Source: Syngnathus acus
Taxonomy: Eukaryota > Chordata > Actinopteri > Syngnathiformes > Syngnathidae
Direction of reading: 5' to 3'
Assembly: GCF_901709675.1 (NCBI RefSeq)
Contig: NC_051087.1
Location: 4,855,001-4,919,000, forward strand
DNA: 64,000 nucleotides
The notes below the pieces were generated by a model that searched no databases, was not told the DNA's origin, and saw only the letters and a list, made by a program, of their open reading frames with translations. This document shows, in pieces, positions 12,697 through 25,530 of the stretch. Both the position numbers and the translations under genes were made by a program. Numbering within the stretch: position 1 is the stretch's first letter; each line of letters starts with the position of its first letter.

Positions 12697-15600
12697 CTAG
12701 TTCTTTATCTCCAGGATGGACGGGTTGTGATCAAGTATGGCCAGAATGATTTTGTCCATGTACTGCCGCAGCCGCATGTTGATTTCCTCCTGCTCCTTCA
12801 GGGCTTCCATTAACTGGGGAAATATAGTAGCACAGGGCATACGTTTAAAAAGAACTCCTTGACAAGTCAATGCCGTAATTACTGGTAATTTAAATTCAGG
12901 TTTAGGCGTGACGAGTCAGCGGCGAGCTACAAATAGACCGAGTCATGATCTCTATATTGCGTAATAGCTGCACTCAGATGAGGCAAGCAGTCCTGTGCTG
13001 ACTCATCTAATGCTGCTCTGCACTGCACAATAATAGATTGGCTCGACCCGCCTCAGTTTTTGGGGCAGTCCGTTTTCCAAAATGGTACAAACGCACGACA
13101 CTGAATGTGGAATGAGTCACTCTACTGTAAAAAAGAACAACAATGAAGACCCTCGAATGTTTGCGAATGCTTTACAGTGGTTCCGAACGTTACCTGGTCT
13201 CTGGAGGCGTTATCTATCTCAGCAGCCAGAGACTGGGCCTTGGTCTGCGTGGCGAACAAATTCTTGGCTTCGTATAGGCTCAGGCTGAGAATCTGACCGT
13301 TCAGCTCGTCGTTCTGCTCCTTCAGTCTCTGGTTCTCCTGGGAAGCGGATAAATAGAGAAAAGTAAGTGGTACGTATTTGGGTCAGAGCGATGGAGTTGA
13401 AGCGTAAAGCGAGGTGATGAGTGTTTACCCCGCATTACCTGGCGTGTTATAAAAGCGCCATGCTGACCTTGAGAGGACCACTGATCAGTAAGTGAGCGGA
13501 CGACCCCCCCACCCCCCCCCCCCCATGTATTCTTGACTTAATCATTAGTAAGGGGACTGCAGCTCTGAGCCCGGCCGGGTCAGCTGGGTCAGGTTCACGC
13601 TACTCCACTGAGATTAGTGGTTAATGGCAAATGGAGGGGGTCAAGAGGCAATTTTACCATCGAACCGAGACGGAGCGGTACCCCCGACAACCTCAGCTGC
13701 TGGAATTCAGGGGGGAGAAATTCCTGGGACATAAATCGCTACACACAGACACAAAGTATAGACATTGACTTTACTGCCAAGCATGGGATAGTGACCTATT
13801 CCTTCCTATGGGACACTTCAGTGGGAGGTTTTTCTTATTCCAGATCGCCCTTGTTTGTCTAAAATGTAAATAAGGAGTAATTGAGTCGGCCAAAATACTA
13901 AAATAGAAAATGCAGGTGGCAGAGGAAAAGAATTAAGAAAGTTACAGTGTAACAACTGTACAAAGATAATAATCCTGGAGACATGTAAAAACACAGACAG
14001 ACGTTCTGTCATTGTTTACCTAACAGCAGGTTTGTACACTCACAACAAATTAGTGTCCAAGAATACCTGCTTGAGTCTCTTGACTTCATACTCCAGTTCC
14101 ACCTCCCTGGTCCGACTGTTGTACTCCGACAGACTAGAAGTTGAGCTACGCCCTCGTCCAGGCTTCTCCACCTCCAGTTTGAAGAGCTGCAAGTGCTCCA
14201 GCTCTCGCCGCAAGTCTTCGATTAGCTGCACAAAAGGCGTGGCCATATGGTAAGTCACGCTCGATGATGTGAGTAGCACGGTAGATGATTGATTTGCACC
14301 TCCTGCATGGCTTCTCTCTCTTGCTGGAATTGTTGCCTGCTCTGCCGCAGTTTGTCCATCATTTTCTTGTACAGGTCCATCTCATCCTTCAGCCGCAAAC
14401 TGGTGTCCTCCAGTTTATCTGTCATCCTTTGCTTCTCCTGAAATGCAATCGTTTATGTATTTTTGCAGGTATAGAAAAAGAAAATAGAACTGAGCTGATG
14501 TAAGAAAAAAAAAATATTGCCATGTACCTCGTCCAATTTCTCCGTCTGTGTCTTGAGCCTGCACATGCCGACATGCATTTCATTTTTCTCATCCTCCAGC
14601 TGCTTCACGCTAAAAGTAGAAAAACACACACAATCGTCAATCCAGGAAAGTATATAAAATGAAATGATTAAAAATAGCTTGCGTAAACTTCTCACCGGCT
14701 GTTCAGCAGCTCAATCTGCGTGTTTTTGTCTTTCTCCATCTTGTTGAAGGCCTCTCTGTGTCGTTTCAACTCCCCTTGTAGATTTTGGTTCTCACGAGTC
14801 TCCTGGTCTTTTAGCTGCTCCTCCAGCTCATTAACTCTTTGATTATTGAAACAAAACCAAAAAAAAAACCAATATTATTCCTTCATTCTGTCAAAAGCTT
14901 TGAGAACTTGCGGGCACATGCTTTTGCGCGATACCTGTGAACTAAATGAGTGTTATCCTGCTTCAATTTGGACTTGAGATCACCATTCAACAAAATTTCA
15001 TTTTCCAGTTCTGCAACTTTCTTCTCCAAAGAGTTCACCTGGCAAAAGACAGAGAGCTTGATAAATGCAACGAGAAAAGAGAAAAAAAAAAAATGGCCAT
15101 ACCTTCTCATTGATGTCGACGTCACAAGAGTCGATGCTATCTCGGAAAAGGTCCTCGGTGCTGCCGTTGCTGCTACTCAAGTTGCTGTTGTGGAGCAGCT
15201 GCCTGCTCAAACACACAGTAGATCTCTTTAATGTGTTTGCATGGCTGAGACACGAGAAAGTCCAAGGCACGACAAATATCTCTGCGAGGAAAGCAGAATG
15301 ACAGAGACCTGCACCCGAGAGCCAATGTCAGTGGTGCAAACAGAATTAAAATAGCACAGGTTGCTTTAGCGTCACAGTTTTATGTCCGGATTGACATTTC
15401 AATTGCGTTATTCGTGCCTTTAAAAGAGCAACGGCGGCCACTCATTCTCTGGGAAACAAAAGAGGAAACTAAAAAGAGGAACGGATAACGAGGGTAATAA
15501 AAGTGGAAAAGGGAACCAAAAGAGACAAAGAAAGGACAGTGCGGCCGTCAAGTGCTATATTGAATACATAGATCAGCTCTGACAGGCCATTTTCACTCTG

Positions 15601-18600
15601 TCACTATAACTCAATTGGTGCGGTTGGAAGAAGGCATACAAAACATCTCAGACCAACAGACAGTCTGGAGCAACGATTTTACGGCACATTCTGTTAGCCA
15701 TGTCAATGCTTTTATTGGAATGAGCGGTTTACTAATTAACGCACTGTTTAAGTACAAGACTGCACGTGGTGGACGAGCGATAGGAAAGTAGTAAATACTT
15801 CAATGTGGTGAAGTTAACCAAACATTTTGCTGCCTTTGCTATTTGTTGGGGTAAAGAATCTGCACCATCGGTCCCCTCAAAAATACTCCAAAGAAATATG
15901 AGTCCCATAAAGAAAGAAAGACGTGAACGGTTTCTTACCTCCCAAATGCTGTGCTGGAAATTTTCCTGCTGGGGCTGCACCAAAAAAAAAAAAAAAAAGA
16001 GAGTGAGAGAGAGTTTTATCTGTGAATTGCCATGGAGATGTCTATCAGTTGAACGAGGCAGTAGAAAAAAACAAAACAGCAGCTGGCTCTTTAAATGAGC
16101 TGCGATAAGAGCGACACAAAAGACCAAATGTAATATAACCTTTATTTGTTCATGGGGCGGATATAAGCCAGAAAAAAAATTCCACCTACATGAATATTTA
16201 CCTCATTTGAGTCTTTTCAAACTTAAACATCAAACGTTAAAATCTGCCAGCTTACTTTACAGCCTAATGATTCCAGTTGACCTCCAACATTGTACACGTG
16301 TTAAACATGACAGGGTGACCTTCTACCTGTTGGCCTTGAGATTCTTGAGACGTGCTTCCAGGTCATTGAGCAGGTTGACTTTTTTGCTGCAGTGAGTACA
16401 GTAGACGTCCACCATCTCACTCTGGAATTGTTGACGCAGCTTGCGAGGCGTCTGGCCCGCACTGTTGACACACACACACACACACACACACACGAGTGAA
16501 TCTCACTAGGGAGGCTTGCGGATCTCGCACAGGACTGTCATGGAACCTTTACGCAAAAATTACATGTCAACGCGGACTCATCAATGTTCCTTTATACTTC
16601 CGAGTAACGGTACGAGACTAAAGCTCTGCGAAGCCACTTATGGTTCTAATTGTTTTTATGCCATACCTTGCTTATAATTACTCTTCCTTGACATTAGGGT
16701 GTATCTCTGAAAACGGTTCAATTGTGACAGGCGTATTGTCTACGCTGCGGTCTAAAGTCTTCATGCCAAGACGCAATCATAAAATGCAGACCTAATGGAT
16801 TGTGGGGAAAACAAAGGCTGCTACAATGTAAAACCACTTCCATTCAATGGAGAGTACTTTTCACTTTTAATTTATAGCTTAAACTCACATTGGTTGTAAA
16901 GGCTTAATTGTTTGGATCAAAGTGCGCCGCAAATGTATTTACAGAGCAGTTGGTTTACTTAACTGACAATAGAGGGAGGAGACTATTAAAAGGTGAGGCC
17001 TTTCTTTGGAAGTAGTATCACAGATTAGGTCAGGTGAAACTGGAGTTTGAGAAACAAAAAAAGTAAAAAGACTTTAAAACACTGGGAAGACTACGTAATG
17101 TAGCTCCCGGGCGGATCTTAAACATGGACGTCACGACATCAATAGCACGTCAATGTGAACTAGAATGATAATTGTTCCAAAAAAAGATGCAGTTGTCACA
17201 GGAGGTCATGGTTAAAATCGTGCAGGGAATCTAAGGTGCTAGCGACGTCGTTTCACTGGACTCAAAAGTTAATGTAGATACGTGGAAAACTATGTACATG
17301 AAAGGAAGTCACTAGTACAGCGACTACATTTTTTTTCTCCCCAATTAGTGAAAGCGTGATCTTCATTCAAGGGAGCCATTTAGCTTACGCAACCTGCTAC
17401 AAAATGTGGCAGTTTTTAATCAACAGGGCTTCATCCATTTGATTAAATTGCATCACTTTTGTACACTTTTGTTTTCAATTGTCCAGCCTTGCACGTTTAA
17501 CCCACTTTTAAGTGCTTTCCGCAATATTGCATTCCATAGCCTCTCCCAATGTGTAATCTAAGACTTCTCCTAAATCTGAACCTCATTTAGAATATAAAAC
17601 TCTCCAAGCCAGTTCACTTTATAACTTTGGTATGCGTGGAAAAATCTCAGAGTAGCTTTCTCGGCTTTAGTCTTAATCGCATTAAACAAAAGCCTCTGGT
17701 GAATATTAATGCCGTCCTGAGGGCGAAAGACACGACAGCTGCTTTTACAGTTATAAAGATAAGGTTGACAATACTGTCCGCCTCGTTCAGACTCTGAGAA
17801 ATGCTCCGATACTACACACCGATACCATCTTTATTATTTGCGTATCAAGGCAACATTTTTGATACTACGAGTCTCTAAAATATTGTTTAGCATCCTGTCT
17901 ACGAGTCTTTCTCACCTTGACGACACGGACGAGCCTAGATCAGAGTACCCGTTGACGCGGGTGTCGTCGTCCGGACAGGGACTGTTGGTAGCGTAGTCAG
18001 GCTCCTCTCCTTCGCCGTAGTCCTCAAACTGCTCCTCGTTCAAGGAAGCCGAGGAGCGCGTGGACAGGTCGGAAATCACGGAGTTGCTCGTGCCGCTTGT
18101 CCTGACGGCAACACAATGAAAGAATGTCGCTGAACTAAAACATCTTTCTTCACGCAAAAATGAGACGCGGCTTACTTCTCAGCAGAGAAGAAGAGATCGC
18201 CCAAGATGTCTTCTTTATTGCCGAGTCGGTCGGGCCCCTCCGAGGTGTCAGAGCCTTGGGTGCTCTCCACCGCACTGTCTCTGTCGGAATCTCTCTCCTT
18301 GCCCTCGTCGTCTTCTGCATCTCCGGAGAACAGCGGGCTGCTTGGCAAGGCGTCGGGATAAGCCCGCGTGCACATGATGACCGGAAAGTGCTGCTCGTCT
18401 TCGCTGGACTGAGAGGAACAGGATAGGAAAGAGTGAGAACGTTTCATAAGATGACTTGAACCCATCAAGTTAGAATACAGCCCATTCTTGGCAAATGAGT
18501 ATTGTTGCTTTGGGTGGGCCATATTAATAAATCACATTGTAGGAAGGATTAGCTGTTCATTTGGTAAATTCTGATGGAATGTGCTTGAGGCCACCATGGG

Positions 18601-21600
18601 GTCTGGAGACAAGGAGGGGAGGGTGAAAAAGTCATAGGCCACAGGTCCTGCCACGTTCCATTCAAATGTTTCAATCTTGTGTGATACAACAAGTCTTAAG
18701 CTGAGCTGAAAGAAAAAACCCACAGAGACTTTTTTTTTTTTTTTTTGAAAAGGTTAGGGAAGGTGAGCCTTTTCCATTCCTGTGCTGCAATAATAGGTCG
18801 CATTTGGCTTGCATTTCCCCGGGCAGGTTTTCTGACAGTTCCTGTTTCACATGAGCGCTGCCAATACTGTTTACAACACAACCTGTGACGCAGCGGGCGT
18901 GTCGCCATCAAACAAAGTGAACACGGTGTACACTCAGTCCAAATATTACAAGTGTGGTTTGCTTTCGATAAGTATCCAACCAGCCGGTCCAATAGTTTCA
19001 GTGTCACGCTAGTCACGGTCAAGAGATGTTAAACAATGTTACTAGTTTTATTTTGATAGCTTTCTACTAATGCCTTAAATTCATGATGCATTATTGTGTA
19101 AACTAAGAACTGTCAAATCATTTGTGACGTTTGACAAGAAAGTGAAACATGTCGACTGCTACATTAGCCCAACATTCGAGCATTCACACACCGGGTGTCC
19201 AAGAGAGTCTCAAATGGGGATGATGTGAGGGAAGGTTTGAAATTTCTTTTGAAATGTGACAGTTGGGACATCCCAATTTCACACGTGCAGTGTAATTAAA
19301 ATGGAAGTGTTTCTGCAAAAGTTGTTGAGTCGCTTGATACTTGTTCCATCGAAATTTGCCAACACTGGTGCGTTTCCAACTCGAGAGTGTCCAATAAAAT
19401 AAAATAGGCCTGAATGAACTCCCATACAAATTAAATTGATCGGATGCAAAAGGTTTTGAATCAGTGTGAGTCAGCACAGCAAAACGGAATAATGAATGAG
19501 CTGCCTGAACAATGCAGTGAGATAGAGGATGGACAGATGGATGGTGGAGAGGGAAACAAAGATGATAACAAGGAGAGAATATGCAGCAGAATTTTAATGT
19601 GCACCGGCTTTTTTCTACATTTGTAACTCTCTTCCCCTGCATTCATTCTTTTTAGCCGCCGGGCGACCTAAATGTTGGCGACACCAAAATATTCACAAGT
19701 GCAGTTAATGCCTCGCCTCTGATGTTCTGGCCGAGCTGTCGCCGCTGGGTACTTCTGTCATCTCAAATCCATTCAAAGTGTCCGAGGGGAGGCAACAACA
19801 TTTTCAAAGTGGACTTGCCCTTCTTTAGGGATTTGCAAACAGACCAAATATCCATCACGTTTTTCGATTAATTTCAGAAAGAAGTGATTCTACATTTTCA
19901 ATGTCCCCACCTCATTTGAATAATTTTTAGAATAGAAGAGATCTTTATTGTCATTGAAGATTTCTCAGCAAAATGAAAATATTTTAATACCAAAACCACA
20001 GTTGATAGTAAACATAAACGCAATTAAAGTTCATATCCTCATTATAAGCCCTTCCCGAAGATAACTGATAGCATCAATGGCTAGTGACACTCAAATCACA
20101 TTACTGTGATGAATGTGGAATCATTTTATTTAATCATTGCTCGTGTTGTCTTCCGCCATAAAACTCAAAAAAGTCGCCAAGCGTGTGTAAGACACAAAAT
20201 ACAGTAAAGGGCAAAGTCCATGCTCCTGCCAAATTCCAGGAGAACATTATAGTTGATTGTTAAACACAGCATGCTAAGTTGGAGATCAACGACTGCCCCC
20301 CCCCAAAAAAAATATACTTTGTCTACTACTTTGTTAAATATTTTACTCGTTCCACGCAGAGGAAGTCATGACTCATATTTTCTCATCAGTTTGTTCAAAC
20401 TGACAGAACTCAATATGGTAAACGTAGTGACTCATAACTCTTTGAATTTAAATGACCTTCTTTTCCTCCTTCAACTGTAAATGTTTATTTTCCAATCTGG
20501 TGAGTAATATAGCCACGTGGAAACATTTTGACATATGGCGAATGTCAGAAGTAGTCTAGGACAGATGTCACACAAGAGATATTTTCAAATAAAAAAACTC
20601 AGTCTGGGTTTGAAAAAGAACGTTTGTGACCTCAGTCCCGGAACCTTTCTGACACACCTCAGCTGCATGCAGGTATACAAAGAGTTTTGTTGTGTCCGCA
20701 CAGTTGTCAGACACACACAGGCATTTGCTTGTGTCCAACAGACACACACAGGTAGTGTGTCTTGGATTACCAGGAATGTTGGATAGAGCAAAATGGAGGG
20801 AGGCCAGAGATTTTTTTTCTGCAGGATTGGCGTAGCAGCGCCTAAACTCACAAAGCAAGATATTTCCGCGTATGTTGGCAGAAAGCCACTGTTTGATGAC
20901 AACAACAACATTTGATGAATGGTAACGTCTATGCCAGCGTCTGGTGTGACATGGCAGATACTTGTGGTACAACGACAATTGCTTTCTACACAACATGGTG
21001 TGTGTCTCGGGTGTCAACACTTGTCATCCCATTCATGCCTTTCCGCTATTCTTGGTCAAACTGCCACCATTGCACCTTTGTTAGGAAGCTGGGAAACGTG
21101 CGGGTTTAATTCGACCCCGAGCAACCCAGTCTTTTGTGTTCAGCGGATGACGCACCAAACGATTTATTGAAAGGCCCGGCGATTATTAGTGGGATGGCCA
21201 CTATTTGACACAAACCGAGCGCAACCGAGGCCGAGGGTGCGGAGTGGCCGTTAAACAAGGAAAACCTGATCCTGATCCACAGACCGAAAGTGAGAAGTCG
21301 TCCTGACAACTTTGTGACTGATCAAAAGGGAGTTCTAAGTCACATTTTGGAATTCAAATTATAAAGGTACATTCCAAGCCTTCCTTCAACTTTTGGTAAA
21401 TGTTTCAACATGCAACTGATTTTCAAACACGACTTTGGTCAATCTGACCAAACTTTCTGGGTTGCTGTTATATACAAAACAAGGACCCACGATTCAAGGA
21501 CGGTTCGATTTGTGTAACGATTCGTTATGATGCGGCTAAGTTCTCCCGGGTGAGTAAATGACTGCTCTCCTCTTTCTAACTGAAGTGACGTTAAAGTGTG

Positions 21601-23510
21601 ACTCAACAAAGCATACGGGATTGGTGTGCGTGTGTTAAGTCCATTTGTTCCCAGGGTGACGCCGACCTGTTGAACTCTTTATTGTTTACAGACTCACAAC
21701 ATGGACGCTTGAAATCAACGCGGACAAGGCACAATGAAATTTCATACGAAACAGACAAGTTTGTTGTTGGCCTGGAAATAGCACAAAGATGTTTTTTTGG
21801 GTGGTGAGGGGCTGTTTTCACATCAACCTTACAACTAACATTTTTTTCTGGCATCACCCAACGATGAGGAATCCAAAGTGATGATGACGGATTCTAAAAG
21901 CGATGACCAAATTAAACATTCAAATGCAAAAGAGCAAACAGATGCCACTCAGCTCTACATCCAGGAAAGTTTGAAAGAGATAGCGGCCCAAATAGCTGAG
22001 GTTCTATCATCATATCAATTGTTCAAGGCTGCCGTCTTGATAGCCGAAGCATTTGGCGTCCTCGTTGAGAAGTCACGGTGACAAGAAGCGAAGGGGAAAC
22101 CGATCTTTTTCTTCTTCGTTATACATTTTATGGCTGTTGTCCGAAGCGATTTATAATCCGAAAAATACGGTACACATTCTTCTTGGAATAACTGAATGTT
22201 TTTGTGTATAAGTCTCATTTGTTTCGTGTGAAGAATATTCTTCTCTCGCAGTTTTATTCTGCCAGGTGACATAAAAGGAGATTGTGAGAAAGGAAGGACC
22301 GTTTTAACTCCAGATTAGCCCCATTCATCCACTACAGCTCAGTAGAGTGAGGTAATCTAGTTATTCAATTGCGTGTACGGTCGGGTCATTTGTGGCTTGA
22401 ATAGCTTGTTTCGGGGGACTATCAAAATACAATATTGAGGGTAGTAATCTCATTTGACAGGGGAATACACCCAAACAAGATGACTAGAAGAGAAGAACAA
22501 AAAGAACTAACAAGAGTGTTTTGTATGACGCGGAGTAAATCTCATTATGTAACAGCCAGTCCGGCACCTGGAGTATTCCACACGTTACATGTTGCTATTG
22601 ACAATCACACGGCAACTAACTTACGTCACTATTCTACTTTTGGACTAATTTGTGATTATCACTTGCACAGCCATGTGTGAAGTCCAACATTTACGTGATC
22701 TGGTACGGTCTACGGGATTTCATGGGATGTAGTGATAAAAATAACTAAATAAATAAACCATTAACCTTTTCCTTTTAGTTGTTTGTTATTTCAGACAGTC
22801 TTTAGACCCATAAAGATTACCAGGGATGTCTGATATAACGGGAGTAATAAAATTAAGCATAGAACATCAATTAAAACGATACGGGCAACGTTTGAGTGAT
22901 TAAGTAAAAAGATGTGCTTTGAGCCTGGAGGACAAACACAAATGAAAGCTGAGGTCAGATAATACGAGTACCAGATATTAAGGATGGGCCGCTAAATGAA
23001 TGACAAATACGTCACGCATTTGGCTCATAAATGTGTTAATCCAACTCCCACCTCAACCGTTTCTGATACACCATGAGCATTTGTTCAGTGAAATGTGTTT
23101 GGCATTTGGAGCTACAATCCTACGGCCCAGAAAAATGCTTCTAGGTGGTCTGCATGAGGCCCACGGGCCATAGGTTTCCCACCTGTACACGTTTTCAAGT
23201 ACGACTTTTGTTTGGTTAGTTTTGATCTGTTACTATCTTGATATCTTTTTTACTTTCGTCCGGGGAAAAGACAACAAAGTGTCGCGTGATGTTTTGGACA
23301 CCATTTACCATTTAAAATACTAATAATGCGACGAATTCAAGTAAAACGAGAGCAACCTGCTGAGAATTTTACGAACCACTCTAATACAACAATAATAGAA
23401 AGAAAGAAGAACCCTTTATTTGGAAGAAAAGAAAATGGCCTCACCTCGCTTCCACCACCATCCACGGCCCCCCTTCTGGTGCCAGACAGACCTTCATCCG
23501 CCGAAGTCAT
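12697..23510 (-). CDS. rab11fip4: Rab11 family-interacting protein 4, short form, 13 coding exons
   Basis: Exons on minus: 23510(ATG)-23445, 18408-18176, 18101-17916, 16461-16327, 15974-15939, 15202-15103, 15038-14935, 14836-14696, 14609-14528, 14437-14300, 14225-14067, 13337-13194, 12813-12697. All phases agree; 546 residues. The acidic N-terminal part (SSEDEQHFPVIMC...) is followed by TPRKLRQQF, VYCTHC and NLLNDLEARLKNLKA. Next come SSNGSTEDLFRDSIDSCD and a long coiled coil. The C-terminal Rab-binding domain has LRQYMDKIILAILDHNPSILE. These motifs are diagnostic of class II FIPs, and the neighbouring COPRS-like gene favours FIP4 over FIP3. FIP4 links Rab11/Arf6 recycling endosomes to cytokinesis and transport. 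The EF-hand exons of the long form were not found. The first ATG has a weak context (T at -3); the exon-1 frame is open upstream to a TAG at about 23600. Confidence 0.93.
16466..16493. repeat. (CA)n microsatellite next to a rab11fip4 acceptor
   Basis: About 12 CA units lie directly upstream (in transcript sense, as TG) of the acceptor of the 16461-16327 exon, within five bases of the splice site. The tract replaces a normal pyrimidine-rich run. Confidence 0.75.
19920..19985 (-). repeat. Teleost LINE 3' end fragment in rab11fip4 intron
   Basis: The words agaatagaagagatctttattgtcatt match the reverse complement of the common fish non-LTR retroelement tail. It lies in the large first intron of rab11fip4. 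The rest of 18.5-23.4 kb holds no exon I can support. Confidence 0.35.
22145..22172 (-). repeat. Terminal fragment of a palindromic MITE
   Basis: It reads gatttataatccgaaaaatacggta, resembling the terminal repeat seen in the complete element at 45362-45587. Only one end was found, so this is a relic in the rab11fip4 first intron. Confidence 0.4.
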
Positions 23511-23574
23511 CCACTCGCTCCGGGTGTCAAGTGTGGGTACGTCGCTCCTCCGTCTCCGTTCAGCGGCTGTCACA

Positions 23575-23960
23575 AGAACAGGTGCTTCCGTCGTCTACTC
23601 GCCTCAGAACCTTCGCCAAAAGTCCAAAGGCCGCGTCGCTGCAAGTTGAAGTATTCCGCTCAGGGCTAAAATAAACTCGCTCTCTTCTTTAATCGCACAC
23701 ACAAGGGCCGAGAAGGAAGCTCACGCGGCGGCGGTGGTGTCCCCTGAGTGAGTCGCTTACACGGGTTATTTGGTTCTATGGACGGCCCCTCCCTCCTCTC
23801 CTCCTCTGTGTGGGAAGTTGAGCGAGAGCAGCGGTCGTGTTTCGTTGCTAGGTAACTGTCTATGTAGGCGGGGCTTATAGGTTCCGCCTACTCGGGCCAG
23901 GTTTGCATATAAAACCCCGCCCCCTTGGCCTGTGTGGCCCGTGAGAGAGAACCGATTGTT
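23575..23960 (-). promoter_or_regulatory. rab11fip4 short-form promoter, GC boxes and X-box
   Basis: This CpG-rich segment lies directly upstream of the first exon found. GC boxes GGCGGGGC occur at 23867-23874, with a second C-rich box near 23915-23928. At 23844-23856 lies GTTGCTAGGTAAC, a near-symmetric match to the RFX X-box (GTNRCY...RGYAAC). No TATA box is placed sensibly for initiation. The likely transcription start is between about 23600 and 23800. Confidence 0.5.
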
Positions 23961-25487
23961 CAAGGGAGCACAGGGAGTCTGCTGTGATGCAGAATTTTGG
24001 ACAAAGATGGATCACAGTGAGAAAGAAGTCAGTGGGGATCCCGAGACAATTTATATTATGCTTCAGGAATTCCAATAGTCGTTTATAAAGAGTTTGCGGG
24101 CAAAAACAGTCGGAATTAATCACAATCCGAAATTTTCCTTGATGAATCTTCCGCACATTTCTCGCATGTTATATTTGCATAGGTATGCTACTAATAGCGA
24201 CTTTTACATCATGTCTTCAAGACTTTCCAAAAATCTCCAGGCCACTTTCGCAATTGTTTACATATACGAAGGACTTGCTGGTCTGAAATGGTCACGTTTC
24301 AAACGTTTGGGTCTGTCTGGAAAATGTTGAATCATTCAAATCAAAACTTAATTCAATATGACAACTGATTTTGAACAAGTGCTTTCATTTGAGTTTGGCT
24401 GCGATACATCTGCTCATGCGGCATCTGAATTGACCTGATTTCGGCGGCGCCGCATAACAACACAACAGGCAGAAGAATTGGTCTCATTCCTGCAACCAGG
24501 TCAGTGATGATAACAATTACAAACCAGTGGTGAGTAGTTGTTTGTTTATGTGCTGTTTAATGGATGTACTATGGATTAATGGCTGACCTGCTCCTTTCCC
24601 TTTGCAACGCATTTGCAATTCTAATCATGTCCGTGTGACACACAGTGACTGTTGAAGGTGGCTCAAGCTACAATCCAAAGAAGTCAGCTATTCCTACTTG
24701 TAGATCAATTAAGACTGAGATCAAGAGAGTGAACCAAGTTCAGCTGAGACAGCACAAAGGGGATTCTCCAGCCACCGCTGCTGCGGCAAGATGAATGACG
24801 TAGCAACCCGAGAGGGTGGGGGAGATGGAACCAAAAGGGATACACTTTAAACAGCAGTGAATTTTGAGGCCACTTATTTGGGCCAACATTCTGGTGCAGA
24901 CGTACGTGTAGCAAAAGCCATTACTACTACGACTTGCGAGGATCTTGATGTTGCTGGATGTTGTGAATTAAAAAACACTTTTTTTCCTGTGACGTGGTCA
25001 CTCTAGGTGGCACGTGAGCCCAATTCAAACAATGCATGCCTTAGGAGGGGATTTGGGAGGGGTTGACACACTATTGTGAAAGTTGAGGTATCTTGCACGA
25101 GTGACTTGGTTTCGTAAGATTCCTGCAAAGCAGCATGGTTCACTATAGCAACAGATGCCCATTTTTGGCCCACGACTGTCTATGCCTGCCTTTTATGTCA
25201 TATTGTCACAACTGCATAATAGATGTTCACTACTGTGCTCACTTGCAACAAACTTGAACCTTTTATGAGTGGAAAAATAAGATAACATTTTTATAAGGGA
25301 ATTATTGTATGTTTTTGCACGGGTGGGTGGGGGTGTTGTGCGTGGTCTCAGGGTGAATGGTTGATGTTTGCGTTCATTAGCAGTCCTCCCGTATAGCTCA
25401 ATAGTTACAGGACAATTGTGCCAGCTCGGCGGCGTTGTCCTTGATTGTCATTGGTGGGGCTCCGCAGGGCCTTGCCTACAGTTCAGC

Positions 25488-25488
25488 C

Positions 25489-25519
<31 letters not shown>

Positions 25520-25530
25520 GTGTGTGTGTA
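25488..25530. repeat. (TG)n microsatellite
   Basis: About 20 TG units with one interrupting CG dinucleotide. Confidence 0.85.

Noticed and set aside
8668-23510. Search for miR-193 and miR-365, which lie near RAB11FIP4 in mammals
   Set aside because: No mature miR-365 or miR-193 sequence was seen on either strand by eye; a computed search would be decisive.
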